In this document: piece after piece, positions 36,975 to 46,154 of the stretch
Position numbering within the stretch: the first letter of the stretch is position 1
How the letters are laid out: each line of letters starts with the position of its first letter
Origin: Escarpia spicata
Lineage: Eukaryota > Annelida > Polychaeta > Sabellida > Siboglinidae
Direction of reading: 5' to 3'
Assembly (NCBI GenBank): GCA_963995525.1
Contig: OZ023207.1
Location: forward strand, 5,936,031-6,000,030
Length of the DNA: 64,000 nt
Position numbers and translations under genes: made by a program
The notes under the pieces: model-generated
The model's input: the letters and a program-made list of their open reading frames with translations, nothing else
The model's database searches: none
What the model was told of the DNA's origin: nothing

Positions 36975-37903
36975 CGATTCGTTTTTGTGTACTGTAGGAC
37001 GTCGAAGAGGCACGGGCGCGGGCCCTCGACTCTATAATCATCGATGCTTTGAGCGCCCTACCCACCGCCGCCGCCGATCTGCTACCGTCGGACACGCCGA
37101 TGATATCTCTCGCCCTGCTCGAGGCCGCCACCACTCCGTGGACACCCTTGGTCGAGCCTACCTATCAACCACCGCTGCTAGTCGCTTGCGACTCACCGCC
37201 GTCGTATTCGAGCTCGACAGCATCGCCGCCGCCTCGGTCAATCGATACCAGTCTAGCAGGGGAAACTCGTGGCGAACCGCCGCCGCCTACGTATACGAGC
37301 CTATACCCGCTCCCGATCGACAGACCGGCGGATGATGAGGCGGCATCGACCGTGCTAATATCATCGGGAGACTCGAACGCACAACAGGGATCGTCCGGCT
37401 CGGCGTCACCGTTTCTCGAGTTACCATCGTCCAGACCGCCCCGAGCGTGCTTCGCGCCACCTCAGGATGCGGATTTGATGAGGGGGCTGATGAGTAATTT
37501 CGCCGAGGTGATCGGGGAAAGCATACTCGATCGTGCACGCCGTTACTGCGGTGAATGCGAGTCCAACGAAGGGTGCCCCTTTGTACATGTACAAGGGTAC
37601 AGAGCCGGGCGCCCTAGCCGCCACTATCGGCGACTGTTCACGGATGTGTTCAGTATATGCACTCGCTTCTTCCAATCCGTATTGACCGACTACTCGGATC
37701 GATCGTTAATACCGTGTTTGACGCGTATGATCCTGAACGTTCACGACCGATACGAGCTTCACGCGGATCGTCAAGCCGAAGTTCGTCTCGTACACCGGGT
37801 AACCGCGTGGTTCCTTGAGACCGACTGGCTCCACAGCCGCTCCGATTACGTGAGACTGGAGTCGGCGGTAACGGCCTACCTACTGGGAAGAGCTGATATC
37901 TGA
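36177..37903 (+). CDS. Spliced alternative: exons 36177-36473 and 36998-37903 (putative PPxY protein)
   Basis: The frame at 36998-37903 has no ATG until 37100, but it opens exactly at a good 3' splice site: branch-like CTAAC, a T-rich tract, then TGTAG at 36997. The consensus donor GTGAGT at 36474 is in phase 0 with it, giving 99 + 301 residues. The second exon has Pro-rich text with PPSY and PPTY (WW-ligand/late-domain type), then a probably folded part from about 37470 with a Cys-rich patch (CGECESNEGCPFVH) and helices (LFTDVFSICTRFFQSVL). No family is recognised. If unspliced, translation could start at 37100 (267 aa). Exon structure is inference from splice-site consensus only. Confidence 0.5.
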
Positions 37904-38184
37904 ACAGTGCTTAAAAAATGAACTTTAATGGCGAGAATTGCTTAATACAACCTTAGATCAAGAACTTTATTTTATATAACCGAAAAAGAAGAATAAAGCA
38001 CACTTGTGCTGAATATCGCTTAATAACACACGTTTGTGGAGAACGTTTTAATAGAAAATATGCCTGCTTATTCGAATATGCGGTGCTTAATAAAGCACGT
38101 TTTGCTTGTTGTACGACGCTTAATAAAACGTTGAAACGTATAAACACTCTTGTTGTTTACTATTACGAAAATCACCACTCCCGT
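37904..38184. promoter_or_regulatory. 3' region with repeated GCTTAATAAA-like motifs
   Basis: After the stop at 37903, the motif GCTTAATA recurs (near 37939, 38018, 38094, 38118), twice as GCTTAATAAA, which includes AATAAA poly(A) signals. Likely the 3' UTR of the preceding gene. Confidence 0.55.
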
Positions 38185-38364
38185 CCTATACTTACACTCG
38201 CCTGTGATAAAGGCTGCAACACAACACACACATAGTAGAAGGCGACCCTTTATTTTTAGCTCCACCGTTTCGCCCTATACTTACACTCGCCTGTGATAAA
38301 GGCTGCAACACAACACACACATAGTAGAAGGCGACCCTTTATTTTTAGCTCCGCCGTTTCGCCT
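38185..38364 (+). repeat. Tandem repeat, 91 bp x 2, upstream of pPolB
   Basis: Units begin CCTATACTTACACTCGCC at 38185 and 38276 and are nearly identical. Non-coding; it probably overlaps the polymerase promoter region. Confidence 0.92.
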
Positions 38365-38488
38365 CACCGTAACTAGGGCAAAGATCGCCGTAGGGTCAAC
38401 CCCGGTAATCAATAGTAGTAGTAGTCCTAGCGACGGCGGCGGCGGCGGCGGTAACAGTCATCATCACCACCACCACCCCACCCACCCG

Positions 38489-38498
38489 TATATAGAGG
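38489..38498 (+). promoter_or_regulatory. TATA box of the DNA polymerase gene
   Basis: TATATAGAGG lies 72 bp upstream of the ATG at 38561, after a CCACC-rich stretch. Position and context fit a core promoter. Confidence 0.5.
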
Positions 38499-38560
38499 CG
38501 TGTAGAGCTTCTTTTCAACTAATAACGTGTTTGTTATTGGTCGCTCCGGCTGCAACAAAC

Positions 38561-41500
38561 ATGCCTACTCGTTGTCCCGTATGCAATCGAGACGTCGTTA
38601 GTTTGGTGGGACATACGTGTAGTAGTAAACCACGGGAGTACCGATGTCCGAATTGTGATCAGACGTATAACGGGCGTAGGGTCCTAGTAAGACATTTAAA
38701 GAATTGCGTTAACGGAAATCGAGATGACGATATCGCCTGCCCGAAATGCGGTAAATATTTTCTTCATCGACATTCTCTGTTGAATCATATGAGAGTTTCG
38801 AAAACCTGCGGTACGAAAAAAAAGGTAGTACCACCACCACCACCACCACCACCGCCACCACCACCACCACCGCCACAACCCGATGATGATGACGCGGACG
38901 ATGAGGGGTGGTCGGCCGGTCTACGGCGTACAGTGCAAGAGCACTGGTCGAGTATACGAACGTCGATATTCCGGGGCCCTCTTCAGTCGAGATACAATCA
39001 CCAGCTGACTCATTGCGTGGACACGTCCGTTCTCGAACCGCGACTAAGACAAATGTTTGAGGAACAAACTCGAGCGTTCAAGATCAATTTAAGTTTCGGG
39101 TTTGTGTTAAGACACAAAGAGACGGGTCGTTTCCGGTATTATCATACATCCTGTAATTGTTGCGGACGCTTCCTCGAAGCCCCGATGCTAGTTACCGACG
39201 CCGCCTCGTTCGACCGCTTCCTCGAGACCGTCCGACAACCCGACGTTCTGCAATACGCGATAATGCAACGGCCTGACTCGGGGTGGGTCGTCGAATTGGT
39301 AACAAATGTTACCTATTTCCTCAATGCCATCATCCACCACCCGATCGGGTGTCTGAACGCTCAACTACCCGCCTACCTGTACGCGAACAGATCGATCATC
39401 GCGCTCGCGAAAGACCGTCGAGGTAAGCCGTACACCGATAATTTATGCCTCTTCCGGTGCCTGGCCCTACACCGAAGAAGACTACTGTCCGCCCCGACCG
39501 CCATGGTAAACACCAGCCGTTTGACGACCCCCGCCTTACGGCTCTACGCCGACTACAACGACGGGGTGGTGAGTCCCTACACCTTCGCCGGCGTGTCGCT
39601 GAACGAGCTCGACCGGGTGGAGACGTGCTTCGAAACCAACGTCGTCGTGTATCGACTGATAGATCCGACGACGACCGACGGCGGATCGACAGCCGAATTG
39701 GTCCGTCGTTCCCTCTACCGATACCCCACTACCATGAACGTCAATCTATACGACACTCACTACTCGTATATACCCAACGTCTCGCGGTATACGCGATCGT
39801 ACCTGTGCAGTAAGTGCGGTGACTCGTTGTGGCGAAAGCCCTCTACGCTACGGCGGCACGAAGCGACGTGTGAGGGTGCCGTTCGCCACGTCTTTCCCGG
39901 CGGTGTCTACCGCCCGACACCGTCCGTGTTTCAGCAGCTGGACGACGAGGGCATCTGCGTACCCGACCACCTCCGCTACTATCCGTACAGAGCGACATTT
40001 GACTTTGAATGCTACTTCGACGATAGCGACCTGCCGGCGGATAGCCCTAAGTGCCGGTGGATAGCCCGGCACGAGCTACTCAGCGTGAGTATCGCCTCGA
40101 ACGTCCCCGGTCACGAGACGGCGCAATGCTTCGTTACGACCGGCGATTCGAACGATCTCGCGCGGCGCCTGATCGTCGCCCTAGAGGCCGTGAGCGAAGC
40201 GGCGTGCGCGGCTCTGCGACCGTCGTACGACCGAGTCTTCGAAGCGATCGAGACGCTCGACGCCGAATGGCGAGTCGCCGCCGGCGACACCGACAACAAG
40301 ACCCCGTACACCGCACTCGCCACCCGCCTGTGGACGCATCTACGCCAACTCCCCGTCCTCGGCTTCAACTCGGGCAAGTACGATTTGAACGTAGTCAAAA
40401 AGTATCTCACGCCCCTCTTCCTGATCGTCGGTCAGCCTACCTCGACGGCGTTCGCGATTAAACGGCAGAACAATTTCATGTGCCTGTCGACGGAGACGCT
40501 CAAGTTCCTGGACATCACTAACTACCTGGCCCCGGGTTTCAGCTACGATAAGTTTCTGAAGGCTTACGGCTGCAGCGTAACGAAGGGCTACTTCCCCTAC
40601 GAGTACGTCGACTCGTTGGGGAAACTAGACGACGACAAACTACCGCCGCGCGAGGCGTTCTACAGCCACCTGAAATGCGAAGGGATCTCCGCCGAGGCGT
40701 ACGAGGGTTGCGCGGCGGTATGGCGCGCCGAAGGGATGACCACGCTAAGGGACTTCCTCGTGTGGTACAATAACCGAGATGTGGTCCCATTTTTGGAGGC
40801 CGTCGACAAGCAGTTCACCTTCTACCAGCAGCACCGCATCGATATGTTTAAGGACGGCATCAGCGTCCCGGGTCTAACGCTCCTCTACCTGTTCAACGAT
40901 CTCCCGTTATCGATTCACTTCACACTCTTCAACGAATCGAACAAGGACCTGCACCGGCTCATACAGACGCAGATCGTCGGCGGTCCCTCGATCATCTTCG
41001 CGCGCTATCACGAGGCCGACGTAACCGTTCTACACGGCGGCCACCCGTGTCGCTCGATCGTGGGCTTTGACGCAAACGGGCTCTACCTATGGGCGATCAC
41101 CCAAGATATGCCGACGGGGTGGTATACGCGCCGGCGGGCGGAGACCGGCTTTCGGCCGCAACGCGTACACCGCTACGGCCGTATGGCCGTGCAGTGGCTA
41201 ACGTGGGAGGCCGAAAGGACGGGGGTGCGCATAGGACACATGCTCAACGGGCGCGAACACCGCGTCGGCAAGTACCGGGTCGACGGCTGGTGTCGCGAGA
41301 CGCGAACGGCGTACCAGTTCCAGGGGTGTTTCTTTCACGGCTGCCCGTGTACGGGGCGCGAAATGAACGACGTTAACGGGCGGTCGATGAGTCGCCTCTA
41401 CGCCGAGACGAACGCCGTCACCACCTACCTTCGCCGGTTCGTCACCGTCGTCGAGATGTGGGAGTGCCAATGGCGCGAACTGCGACCGCCGGCGCCGCCC

Positions 41501-42784
41501 GAGGAGAGTCGCTGGACGACCCCCGGCGCCGTCGTTACGACGTCGACGATCCTGAAGGGCGTACGCGACGGTACCCTCTTCGGACTGGTAGAGTGCGACA
41601 TCGCCGTCCCGGACGCGCTGCGCGATGTCTTCGCCGAGATGCAACCGGTGTTCAAGAACGCCAACATCGGCCGCGACGATCTCAGCCCGTTCATGCGTCG
41701 CTACGCCGAAGCTCACGACCTCCTGAAGCGACCTCAACGGACGCTCGTGGGTAGCTTTTTCGGCAGCAAGATTCTACTCGCGACGCCCCTACTACGGTGG
41801 TATCTGGAGCACGGCCTCGTCGTCGACCGCGTGTACCAGATCGTCGAGTACGTCCCGGTCGCCTGCTTCCGCCGCTTCGGCGACACGGTCTCGGCGGCGC
41901 GACGCGAGGGCGACACCGACCCCGACAAAACCATCATCGCCGACACCTTTAAGCTAATGGGCAACAGCTCTTACGGGAAGACTATTACGCGCGTCGATCT
42001 CCACAGGGACACGAAATACTGCACGACGACCGGCGCCTCGACGCTCGTCAACGACCGCCGCTTCCGACAGCTCGACGTCGTCGTACCCGGCAGCGTCTAC
42101 GAGGTGGCGCTGAACAAGCGAATCGTCCGCTACAAACTACCAAACCAGATAGGCTACTTCGTCTATCAGTACGCGAAGCTACGGATGCTCGAGTTTTACT
42201 ACGATTTTATCGCCTTCTACATCCCGAGACCCCTCTTCCAGTACTGCGCCATGGATACGGACTCGGCGTACATAGCCCTCGCGGGCCGGAACGTCGACGA
42301 CCTGGTGGAGGAGGCTAAACGCGAGCATTACTTTCGCCATCGCGGCGACTGGTTCCCGGCCGAATGCTGCGATGTTCACGCGGACGCGTACGCGCAGTGC
42401 CGACTCGCCGGGCGAGCGTGGGACACGCCGCCGCCCTGTTGCGCTCGACGACGCCTGTACGACAGGCGAACGCCGGGGCTCTTCAAGGAGGAGTGGTCCG
42501 GGCGCGGAATCGTCGCGCTCTGTAGTAAAACGTACTACTGTTTCGGTCGGGACGGCGACAAGTACAGCACTAAGGGGTTGAATAAGCGTCAGAACGACAT
42601 CGACAAGGACGTCTTCCTCGCCGTGCTGCGCGATCGACGGAGCCGCGGCGGCACGAACCGCGGCTTCCAGGTGCGCGAATCGTCCGTGCTGACGTACATT
42701 CAGGAGCGCGCGGCGTTGAGCTATTTCTACGCTAAGCGTCGCGTCCTCGACGACGGCATCACCACGGCGCCCATTCTCGTGTAG
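38561..42784 (+). CDS. Protein-primed family B DNA polymerase (Polinton pPolB)
   Basis: 1407 aa, no intron. The ATG at 38561 was chosen because the longer open frame upstream has no earlier ATG. Residues 1-95 hold three C2H2-like zinc fingers (CPVC, CPNC, CPKC). An uninterrupted run of 15 Pro and an acidic stretch follow, then the conserved Polinton N-terminal region (YTDNLCLFRCLALH). 3'-5' exonuclease motifs: FDFECYF (D481, E483), GFNSGKYDLN (D608), YNNRDV (D740). Polymerase motifs: A, FDANGLYLW (D837); B, KLMGNSSYGKT (from K1131); C, MDTDSAY (D1232, D1234). GCFFHGCPC near residue 925 is typical of protein-primed polymerases. All catalytic residues are present, so it is likely functional. 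It replicates the element from protein-bound ends. Confidence 0.97.
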   Translation: MPTRCPVCNRDVVSLVGHTCSSKPREYRCPNCDQTYNGRRVLVRHLKNCVNGNRDDDIACPKCGKYFLHRHSLLNHMRVSKTCGTKKKVVPPPPPPPPPPPPPPPQPDDDDADDEGWSAGLRRTVQEHWSSIRTSIFRGPLQSRYNHQLTHCVDTSVLEPRLRQMFEEQTRAFKINLSFGFVLRHKETGRFRYYHTSCNCCGRFLEAPMLVTDAASFDRFLETVRQPDVLQYAIMQRPDSGWVVELVTNVTYFLNAIIHHPIGCLNAQLPAYLYANRSIIALAKDRRGKPYTDNLCLFRCLALHRRRLLSAPTAMVNTSRLTTPALRLYADYNDGVVSPYTFAGVSLNELDRVETCFETNVVVYRLIDPTTTDGGSTAELVRRSLYRYPTTMNVNLYDTHYSYIPNVSRYTRSYLCSKCGDSLWRKPSTLRRHEATCEGAVRHVFPGGVYRPTPSVFQQLDDEGICVPDHLRYYPYRATFDFECYFDDSDLPADSPKCRWIARHELLSVSIASNVPGHETAQCFVTTGDSNDLARRLIVALEAVSEAACAALRPSYDRVFEAIETLDAEWRVAAGDTDNKTPYTALATRLWTHLRQLPVLGFNSGKYDLNVVKKYLTPLFLIVGQPTSTAFAIKRQNNFMCLSTETLKFLDITNYLAPGFSYDKFLKAYGCSVTKGYFPYEYVDSLGKLDDDKLPPREAFYSHLKCEGISAEAYEGCAAVWRAEGMTTLRDFLVWYNNRDVVPFLEAVDKQFTFYQQHRIDMFKDGISVPGLTLLYLFNDLPLSIHFTLFNESNKDLHRLIQTQIVGGPSIIFARYHEADVTVLHGGHPCRSIVGFDANGLYLWAITQDMPTGWYTRRRAETGFRPQRVHRYGRMAVQWLTWEAERTGVRIGHMLNGREHRVGKYRVDGWCRETRTAYQFQGCFFHGCPCTGREMNDVNGRSMSRLYAETNAVTTYLRRFVTVVEMWECQWRELRPPAPPEESRWTTPGAVVTTSTILKGVRDGTLFGLVECDIAVPDALRDVFAEMQPVFKNANIGRDDLSPFMRRYAEAHDLLKRPQRTLVGSFFGSKILLATPLLRWYLEHGLVVDRVYQIVEYVPVACFRRFGDTVSAARREGDTDPDKTIIADTFKLMGNSSYGKTITRVDLHRDTKYCTTTGASTLVNDRRFRQLDVVVPGSVYEVALNKRIVRYKLPNQIGYFVYQYAKLRMLEFYYDFIAFYIPRPLFQYCAMDTDSAYIALAGRNVDDLVEEAKREHYFRHRGDWFPAECCDVHADAYAQCRLAGRAWDTPPPCCARRRLYDRRTPGLFKEEWSGRGIVALCSKTYYCFGRDGDKYSTKGLNKRQNDIDKDVFLAVLRDRRSRGGTNRGFQVRESSVLTYIQERAALSYFYAKRRVLDDGITTAPILV

Positions 42785-42807
42785 TAGTAGGCGAGGTGGG
42801 GGAACTA

Positions 42808-42874
42808 CCCCTCTAAGGGGCGCCTCTAAGGCGAGGACAGGGCCTAAAGGACTACCTACCCCTCTAAGGGGTAG
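42808..42874. terminator. Three consecutive hairpins with identical CTA loop between convergent genes
   Basis: CCCCT-CTA-AGGGG (42808-42820), CGCCT-CTA-AGGCG (42821-42833) and CTACCCCT-CTA-AGGGGTAG (42856-42874). The second stem carries a compensated base-pair change relative to the first. They lie just after the pPolB stop. A TAGG-repeat run follows (about 42898-42920). Probably RNA 3'-end structure, or a barrier between the converging transcription units. Confidence 0.6.
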
Positions 42875-42933
42875 GCGGCGGCCGGGTCTCTAGGGGTAGG
42901 GTAGGTAGGTAGGTAGGTAGGGTCCTGGTACGA

Positions 42934-42980
42934 AATAAAACAAAATGCAACACCTACAATACGTTTCATCGTCTTTTATT
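42934..42980. terminator. Opposed poly(A) signals of convergent transcription units
   Basis: AATAAA at 42934-42939 on the plus strand serves pPolB. AATAAA on the minus strand (42980-42975) lies 56 bp past the protease stop and would serve the whole capsid cluster. The two transcripts would overlap by about 40 bp. Confidence 0.65.
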
Positions 42981-43035
42981 CGTAGTAGTAGTAGCGGTAA
43001 CAAGCTTGAAAGCGATACTAGTAGTTAATAAGAGT

Positions 43036-43488
43036 CTAATGCGGATTTAGCCAGTCGAATACGAGACAGTCGTTAGTCACCCGATCGGCGCCGAACAGGT
43101 ACTGGAACCCCTTTAGCGGTAGACCGCGGCATCGTAAGAGTAGGTAGGCGACGCAATATTGTCCGCATACGTTAGAGACCACGCTCTGCAGTCGCTTGTC
43201 GTTGTACGTCCAGCGCGCGTCGCAGTTGCGGCGCAGGAAGGCGCGGAAGTCGTCGTGCTGCGGTGGCAGACCGTACGAGTCGAAGTAGTCGCCTCGCCCG
43301 TCGACGTCCACGTAGACGACCACCCAATGTTCGCCCGGTTCGCCGCCGTCGTCGGTATTGCATACGAAAGCCGCCGGTAGATCGGTGAGCCGTCGTTTCG
43401 GTAGCGCGTCTTTGGCCACGACGCCGACAACCACGCGTCTAGTGAACGGGTCGAGGCGTAGGCGACGTAGCAGCTGAAAAGTGTCCAT
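43036..43488 (-). CDS. PRO: Adenain-like maturation cysteine protease
   Basis: 150 aa. It carries the adenovirus protease/Ulp1-type triad in the right order: His54 (GEHWVVVYVD), Asp70 (YFDSYGLPP), Gln101 and Cys112 (NVCGQYCVAYLLLRC). In the family this enzyme cleaves capsid and core precursors during virion maturation. The TAA of the capsid gene and this ATG are separated by a single base (TAACATG). It is the last gene of the minus-strand block. The length is shorter than adenovirus protease but usual for Polintons. Confidence 0.95.
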   Translation of the reverse strand: MDTFQLLRRLRLDPFTRRVVVGVVAKDALPKRRLTDLPAAFVCNTDDGGEPGEHWVVVYVDVDGRGDYFDSYGLPPQHDDFRAFLRRNCDARWTYNDKRLQSVVSNVCGQYCVAYLLLRCRGLPLKGFQYLFGADRVTNDCLVFDWLNPH

Positions 43489-43489
43489 G

Positions 43490-44785
43490 TTAGCGATCGT
43501 ACAGGACGTTCCGGCTTTTGTCGATCTCGAGCACCGCCTCGAACTCGCCGTACACGATGACGTTCACCGTGCGCGGGAGAACCGCCGCGAAGTGGACCTC
43601 GAAACGAAGGGCGCCCTTACGCACGACGTTGAAATGCGGGCCATCGCAGCAGTCGGGCGATAGGTCGAAGCCGAAGATGGCGTAGCCGTTACCGTAGTCG
43701 TGGCGCGTCACATCGAACCCCTCGTCCTCGTACGCTTTTCCCGTCGCCGCGAAGAGGTTCGCGTAGCTGCGGATGTAATGACCGTTCGGGAAGTCCGGCT
43801 GCAACGGCTTGCTCGGCACCTGACGTCCGTCGACGTAGAGAGCGAGAAAGTTTATGTTGTAGTGCTTCGCGTTGTACGGGTTTTTAGTGTAGTCCCCGTT
43901 ATAGGCGTCGTTGTCGACGAACATCAGGAACACGCGTCGCGGGATCGTGCCCAGGTAGACGTTCTCGTGCGTATGCGACATCGTCCCCTGCGCTATCGAG
44001 AACGACTTGCAGTCGACCCGCCGTAGCGGGTACTTGGCCGTGCCGATCATCAACGCCTTGATGTGTCCGAGCTGGACGTCCGGGTTCACTTTAGCTTTTC
44101 GCACTTGTAGGTAGGTCTCCAGTATGACGGCTTTCCAGTCCCCCGCCACTCCCATAAGCGTGAAGGCGTCCTTCGCGCGCACCGCTCGAAGCTTTATGTC
44201 GACGCCGCTCAGCAGGTACCGGTCTTGCATGAACACGTCGACGTGCAGGCGGCCCATCAGCTCCACCTCGTGACCGTCCCGCGTATAGTGACGCCGCGAG
44301 GTGTACCCGCCGTTAGCCCCCGCGGTCGCATCCATGAAGCCGGCCGTATCCTTGAACCACAGACCGCTCGTGAGCTGCGTCTTTTTCGCATCGCTCCCGT
44401 AACTCAGCAGGGTTTCGAGGTAGGCCCGGTACGGATACGTATTGGTCGACGGTGTCACGAACGTGCCGTTCAGCGACACGTCGATTTGACTGAACAGGGA
44501 ATGCAGGAAATTGTTGGACGGCGCCACGTTAGCGTCGTGCGCGATATCGGCACCGTCCCCTTGGGTTATTTTCACGCGCACGTACAGTCTAACGCTCGAC
44601 AGGTCCGTATACTCGTCGCCCGAGCCCGGGATGAGGAACTCGATGGGGCCGCCGGCGTCGAGCGTCGTCAGCGGCTGGTGATCGATCCACTGCCCGCTCT
44701 CGACGCTCGTCTGCGTTAGCGGCGGCGTGAATAGGTCCAGTTCGCTCTTCAAACCCTCGCACGACTGCGGATGCACGAACGCCAT
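43490..44785 (-). CDS. MCP: Major capsid protein (double jelly-roll hexon-like)
   Basis: 431 aa, matching the conserved Polinton MCP, known in many invertebrate annotations as F54H12.2-like. Characteristic text: CEGLKSELDLFTPPLTQTS, IEFLIPGSGDEYTDLS, NNFLHSLFSQIDVSLNG, TNTYPYRAYLETLLSYG, LTSGLWFKDT and, near the end, HFNVVRKGALRFEVHFA. No signal peptide or membrane segment. It assembles as the trimeric capsomer of an icosahedral shell in the family model. The frame is uninterrupted. ATG at 44785; 92 bp separate it from the upstream pX-like gene. Confidence 0.95.
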   Translation of the reverse strand: MAFVHPQSCEGLKSELDLFTPPLTQTSVESGQWIDHQPLTTLDAGGPIEFLIPGSGDEYTDLSSVRLYVRVKITQGDGADIAHDANVAPSNNFLHSLFSQIDVSLNGTFVTPSTNTYPYRAYLETLLSYGSDAKKTQLTSGLWFKDTAGFMDATAGANGGYTSRRHYTRDGHEVELMGRLHVDVFMQDRYLLSGVDIKLRAVRAKDAFTLMGVAGDWKAVILETYLQVRKAKVNPDVQLGHIKALMIGTAKYPLRRVDCKSFSIAQGTMSHTHENVYLGTIPRRVFLMFVDNDAYNGDYTKNPYNAKHYNINFLALYVDGRQVPSKPLQPDFPNGHYIRSYANLFAATGKAYEDEGFDVTRHDYGNGYAIFGFDLSPDCCDGPHFNVVRKGALRFEVHFAAVLPRTVNVIVYGEFEAVLEIDKSRNVLYDR

Positions 44786-44877
44786 TCTAGCTGCTGCTGC
44801 TGCTGTCGACGTCTGTCCCGTTCGCCGCCGTTCGCTCCGACTGCACGCCGCCGCTTCGACCGGTGGCTTTATCCGTC

Positions 44878-45300
44878 CTAGCTACTGAATATATCGTGCG
44901 GTTCTTTTTGACGGCGACGGCGTTGTTGTTTCTTCTTACGCGGGGTCGCCGTTACCGCTTTACCCGGTGGTCGGCGTCGCTTTTTCGGCGGCGGTGCGTT
45001 CAACAGCCCGTCGAGAAGGTCGGCGCCGGCCTCCTTCGCGCGTCGTTTCATCGACTGTTTCAGGTCCCCGCCGGCGACGACGTCCCGCGCCACGCGCACG
45101 CCTGTCTTGAGCGCACGTTTCCCCAACGCCATGGCGCCTCTCTTGATAAGCGGCATGGCGCTTCGAAACAGGCTCCCGAACAGATTACCCAAGCCGTGTC
45201 CCCGCTGCCCCTGGCCGCCGACGAAGAACGGTAGCTGACCACCGACCTGTCGAACGTAGTAGTCCTCGTACACGTTGGTGCGACCGGCGGTTCTTGTCAT
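44878..45300 (-). CDS. Basic core protein, adenovirus pX/protein VI-like
   Basis: 140 aa from the ATG at 45300; the open frame extends seven codons further but without an ATG. The conserved Polinton block YYVRQVGGQLPFFVGG, GHGLGNLFGSLFRSAMPL, IKRGAMALGKRALKTG sits at residues about 15-70: an amphipathic, Gly-rich segment. A highly basic C-terminus follows (PPPKKRRRPP, RKKKQQRRRRQK). In adintovirus-like elements this gene corresponds to the pX/pVI-type minor virion protein that condenses DNA or disrupts membranes. Which adenovirus protein is the true counterpart is uncertain. It starts 17 bp after the penton stop. Confidence 0.82.
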   Translation of the reverse strand: MTRTAGRTNVYEDYYVRQVGGQLPFFVGGQGQRGHGLGNLFGSLFRSAMPLIKRGAMALGKRALKTGVRVARDVVAGGDLKQSMKRRAKEAGADLLDGLLNAPPPKKRRRPPGKAVTATPRKKKQQRRRRQKEPHDIFSS

Positions 45301-45317
45301 TTTCCTCCTCCGCCGTT

Positions 45318-46154
45318 TCAAAACAGTTTAGATTTACAGCGTCTGATGTGAAGCGTCGCCACGAGTTTCCCCTGCTCGAATGGTATGGGTTGACCGATGT
45401 CGTCTCTTATATCTATCTCGACCGAGTCGAATTCTCGCCGCAGGAGCGGTACGTATTGGACGCGGTCGAAGACCTCCGAAATAATCCCCCCGTTCATCCC
45501 GTAGATGGGTACGGATCGAAGGAGCGGGGCGAATACATCACCGACGATGCGCGGTTCCACGAGGTCCGTATATACGTACAAGGTGTCGACTCCCCCGTTC
45601 ATATCCACCGTACGCCGACCCTTGTGCTCGTAGGTATACGCGACGGGGGTGGTATCGTCATTGACGAGAGGGCTCGTGAGGACGCCCGATTCGAAGCCCA
45701 GTATGGCCCTCAGACGGCTCCAATGGGGTATATTAAATTCGACACCCGGTGATAGACGCAACGTCATCCGGTGGGAGACGGGGCAGTACTCCAGTCGGAC
45801 CTTGACGAGGTCGGTAGTCTGTTTCAACAGCGCCTCGTTGATTTTATCCCTCAACTCGTAAGCGCTATTGTAAAATCCGTGCGGGATGGTGCATTGCCGG
45901 TAAATCAAAAGACCGTCGGCGGAGCGGTACATTCCGTAATCGCCCGTCACACAAGACAGGTAGAAGTACGCGTCCTTCTTTCTCACGTTGTACCACGTAT
46001 GCGGATACTGTAGCGTCACCAGACCGCATTCCCACTCCCCCGATAGGTCGATGCGTCGCGGTAGTTTCGTAGTGTAGTGAGTCAACGTGTTTTCGGGGTG
46101 CGCCTTCGTAGACGCGTTGCTCGGTAGGGTTAGGTAAAAGTTAGTCGCCGCCAT
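45318..46154 (-). CDS. Minor capsid (penton) protein, single jelly roll
   Basis: 278 aa with the conserved Polinton penton signatures: TNFYLTLPSNAS at the start, HYTTKLPRRIDLSGEWECGL and QYPHTWYNV in the first third, LYVYTDLVEPRIVGD, and EFDSVEIDIRDDIGQPIPF near the end. Forms the capsid vertices in the family model. The start codon overlaps the 3' end of the upstream membrane-protein gene by 14 bp, showing compact polycistron-like packing. Frame intact. Confidence 0.93.
   Translation of the reverse strand: MAATNFYLTLPSNASTKAHPENTLTHYTTKLPRRIDLSGEWECGLVTLQYPHTWYNVRKKDAYFYLSCVTGDYGMYRSADGLLIYRQCTIPHGFYNSAYELRDKINEALLKQTTDLVKVRLEYCPVSHRMTLRLSPGVEFNIPHWSRLRAILGFESGVLTSPLVNDDTTPVAYTYEHKGRRTVDMNGGVDTLYVYTDLVEPRIVGDVFAPLLRSVPIYGMNGGIISEVFDRVQYVPLLRREFDSVEIDIRDDIGQPIPFEQGKLVATLHIRRCKSKLF

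Noticed and set aside
36959..36997. Short 39-bp intron starting GTATAT at 36959
   Set aside because: Too short for an animal intron and it shifts the frame to an early stop, unlike the phase-0 donor at 36474.
36904..37335. ORF in another frame between the RPA-like ORF and the next exon
   Set aside because: Arg/Thr-rich composition typical of a shadow frame; the alternative frame opens precisely at a splice acceptor.
38531..38560. Upstream extension of pPolB (and similar extensions of the pX-like, integrase and small conserved genes)
   Set aside because: These extensions begin at TTG or GTG codons, not expected as starts in an animal or its viruses; the first ATG was used.
39445..41964. Several 80-180-aa ORFs on both strands inside pPolB
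   Set aside because: Out-of-frame shadows in GC-rich coding DNA; pPolB has continuous motifs across the whole span.
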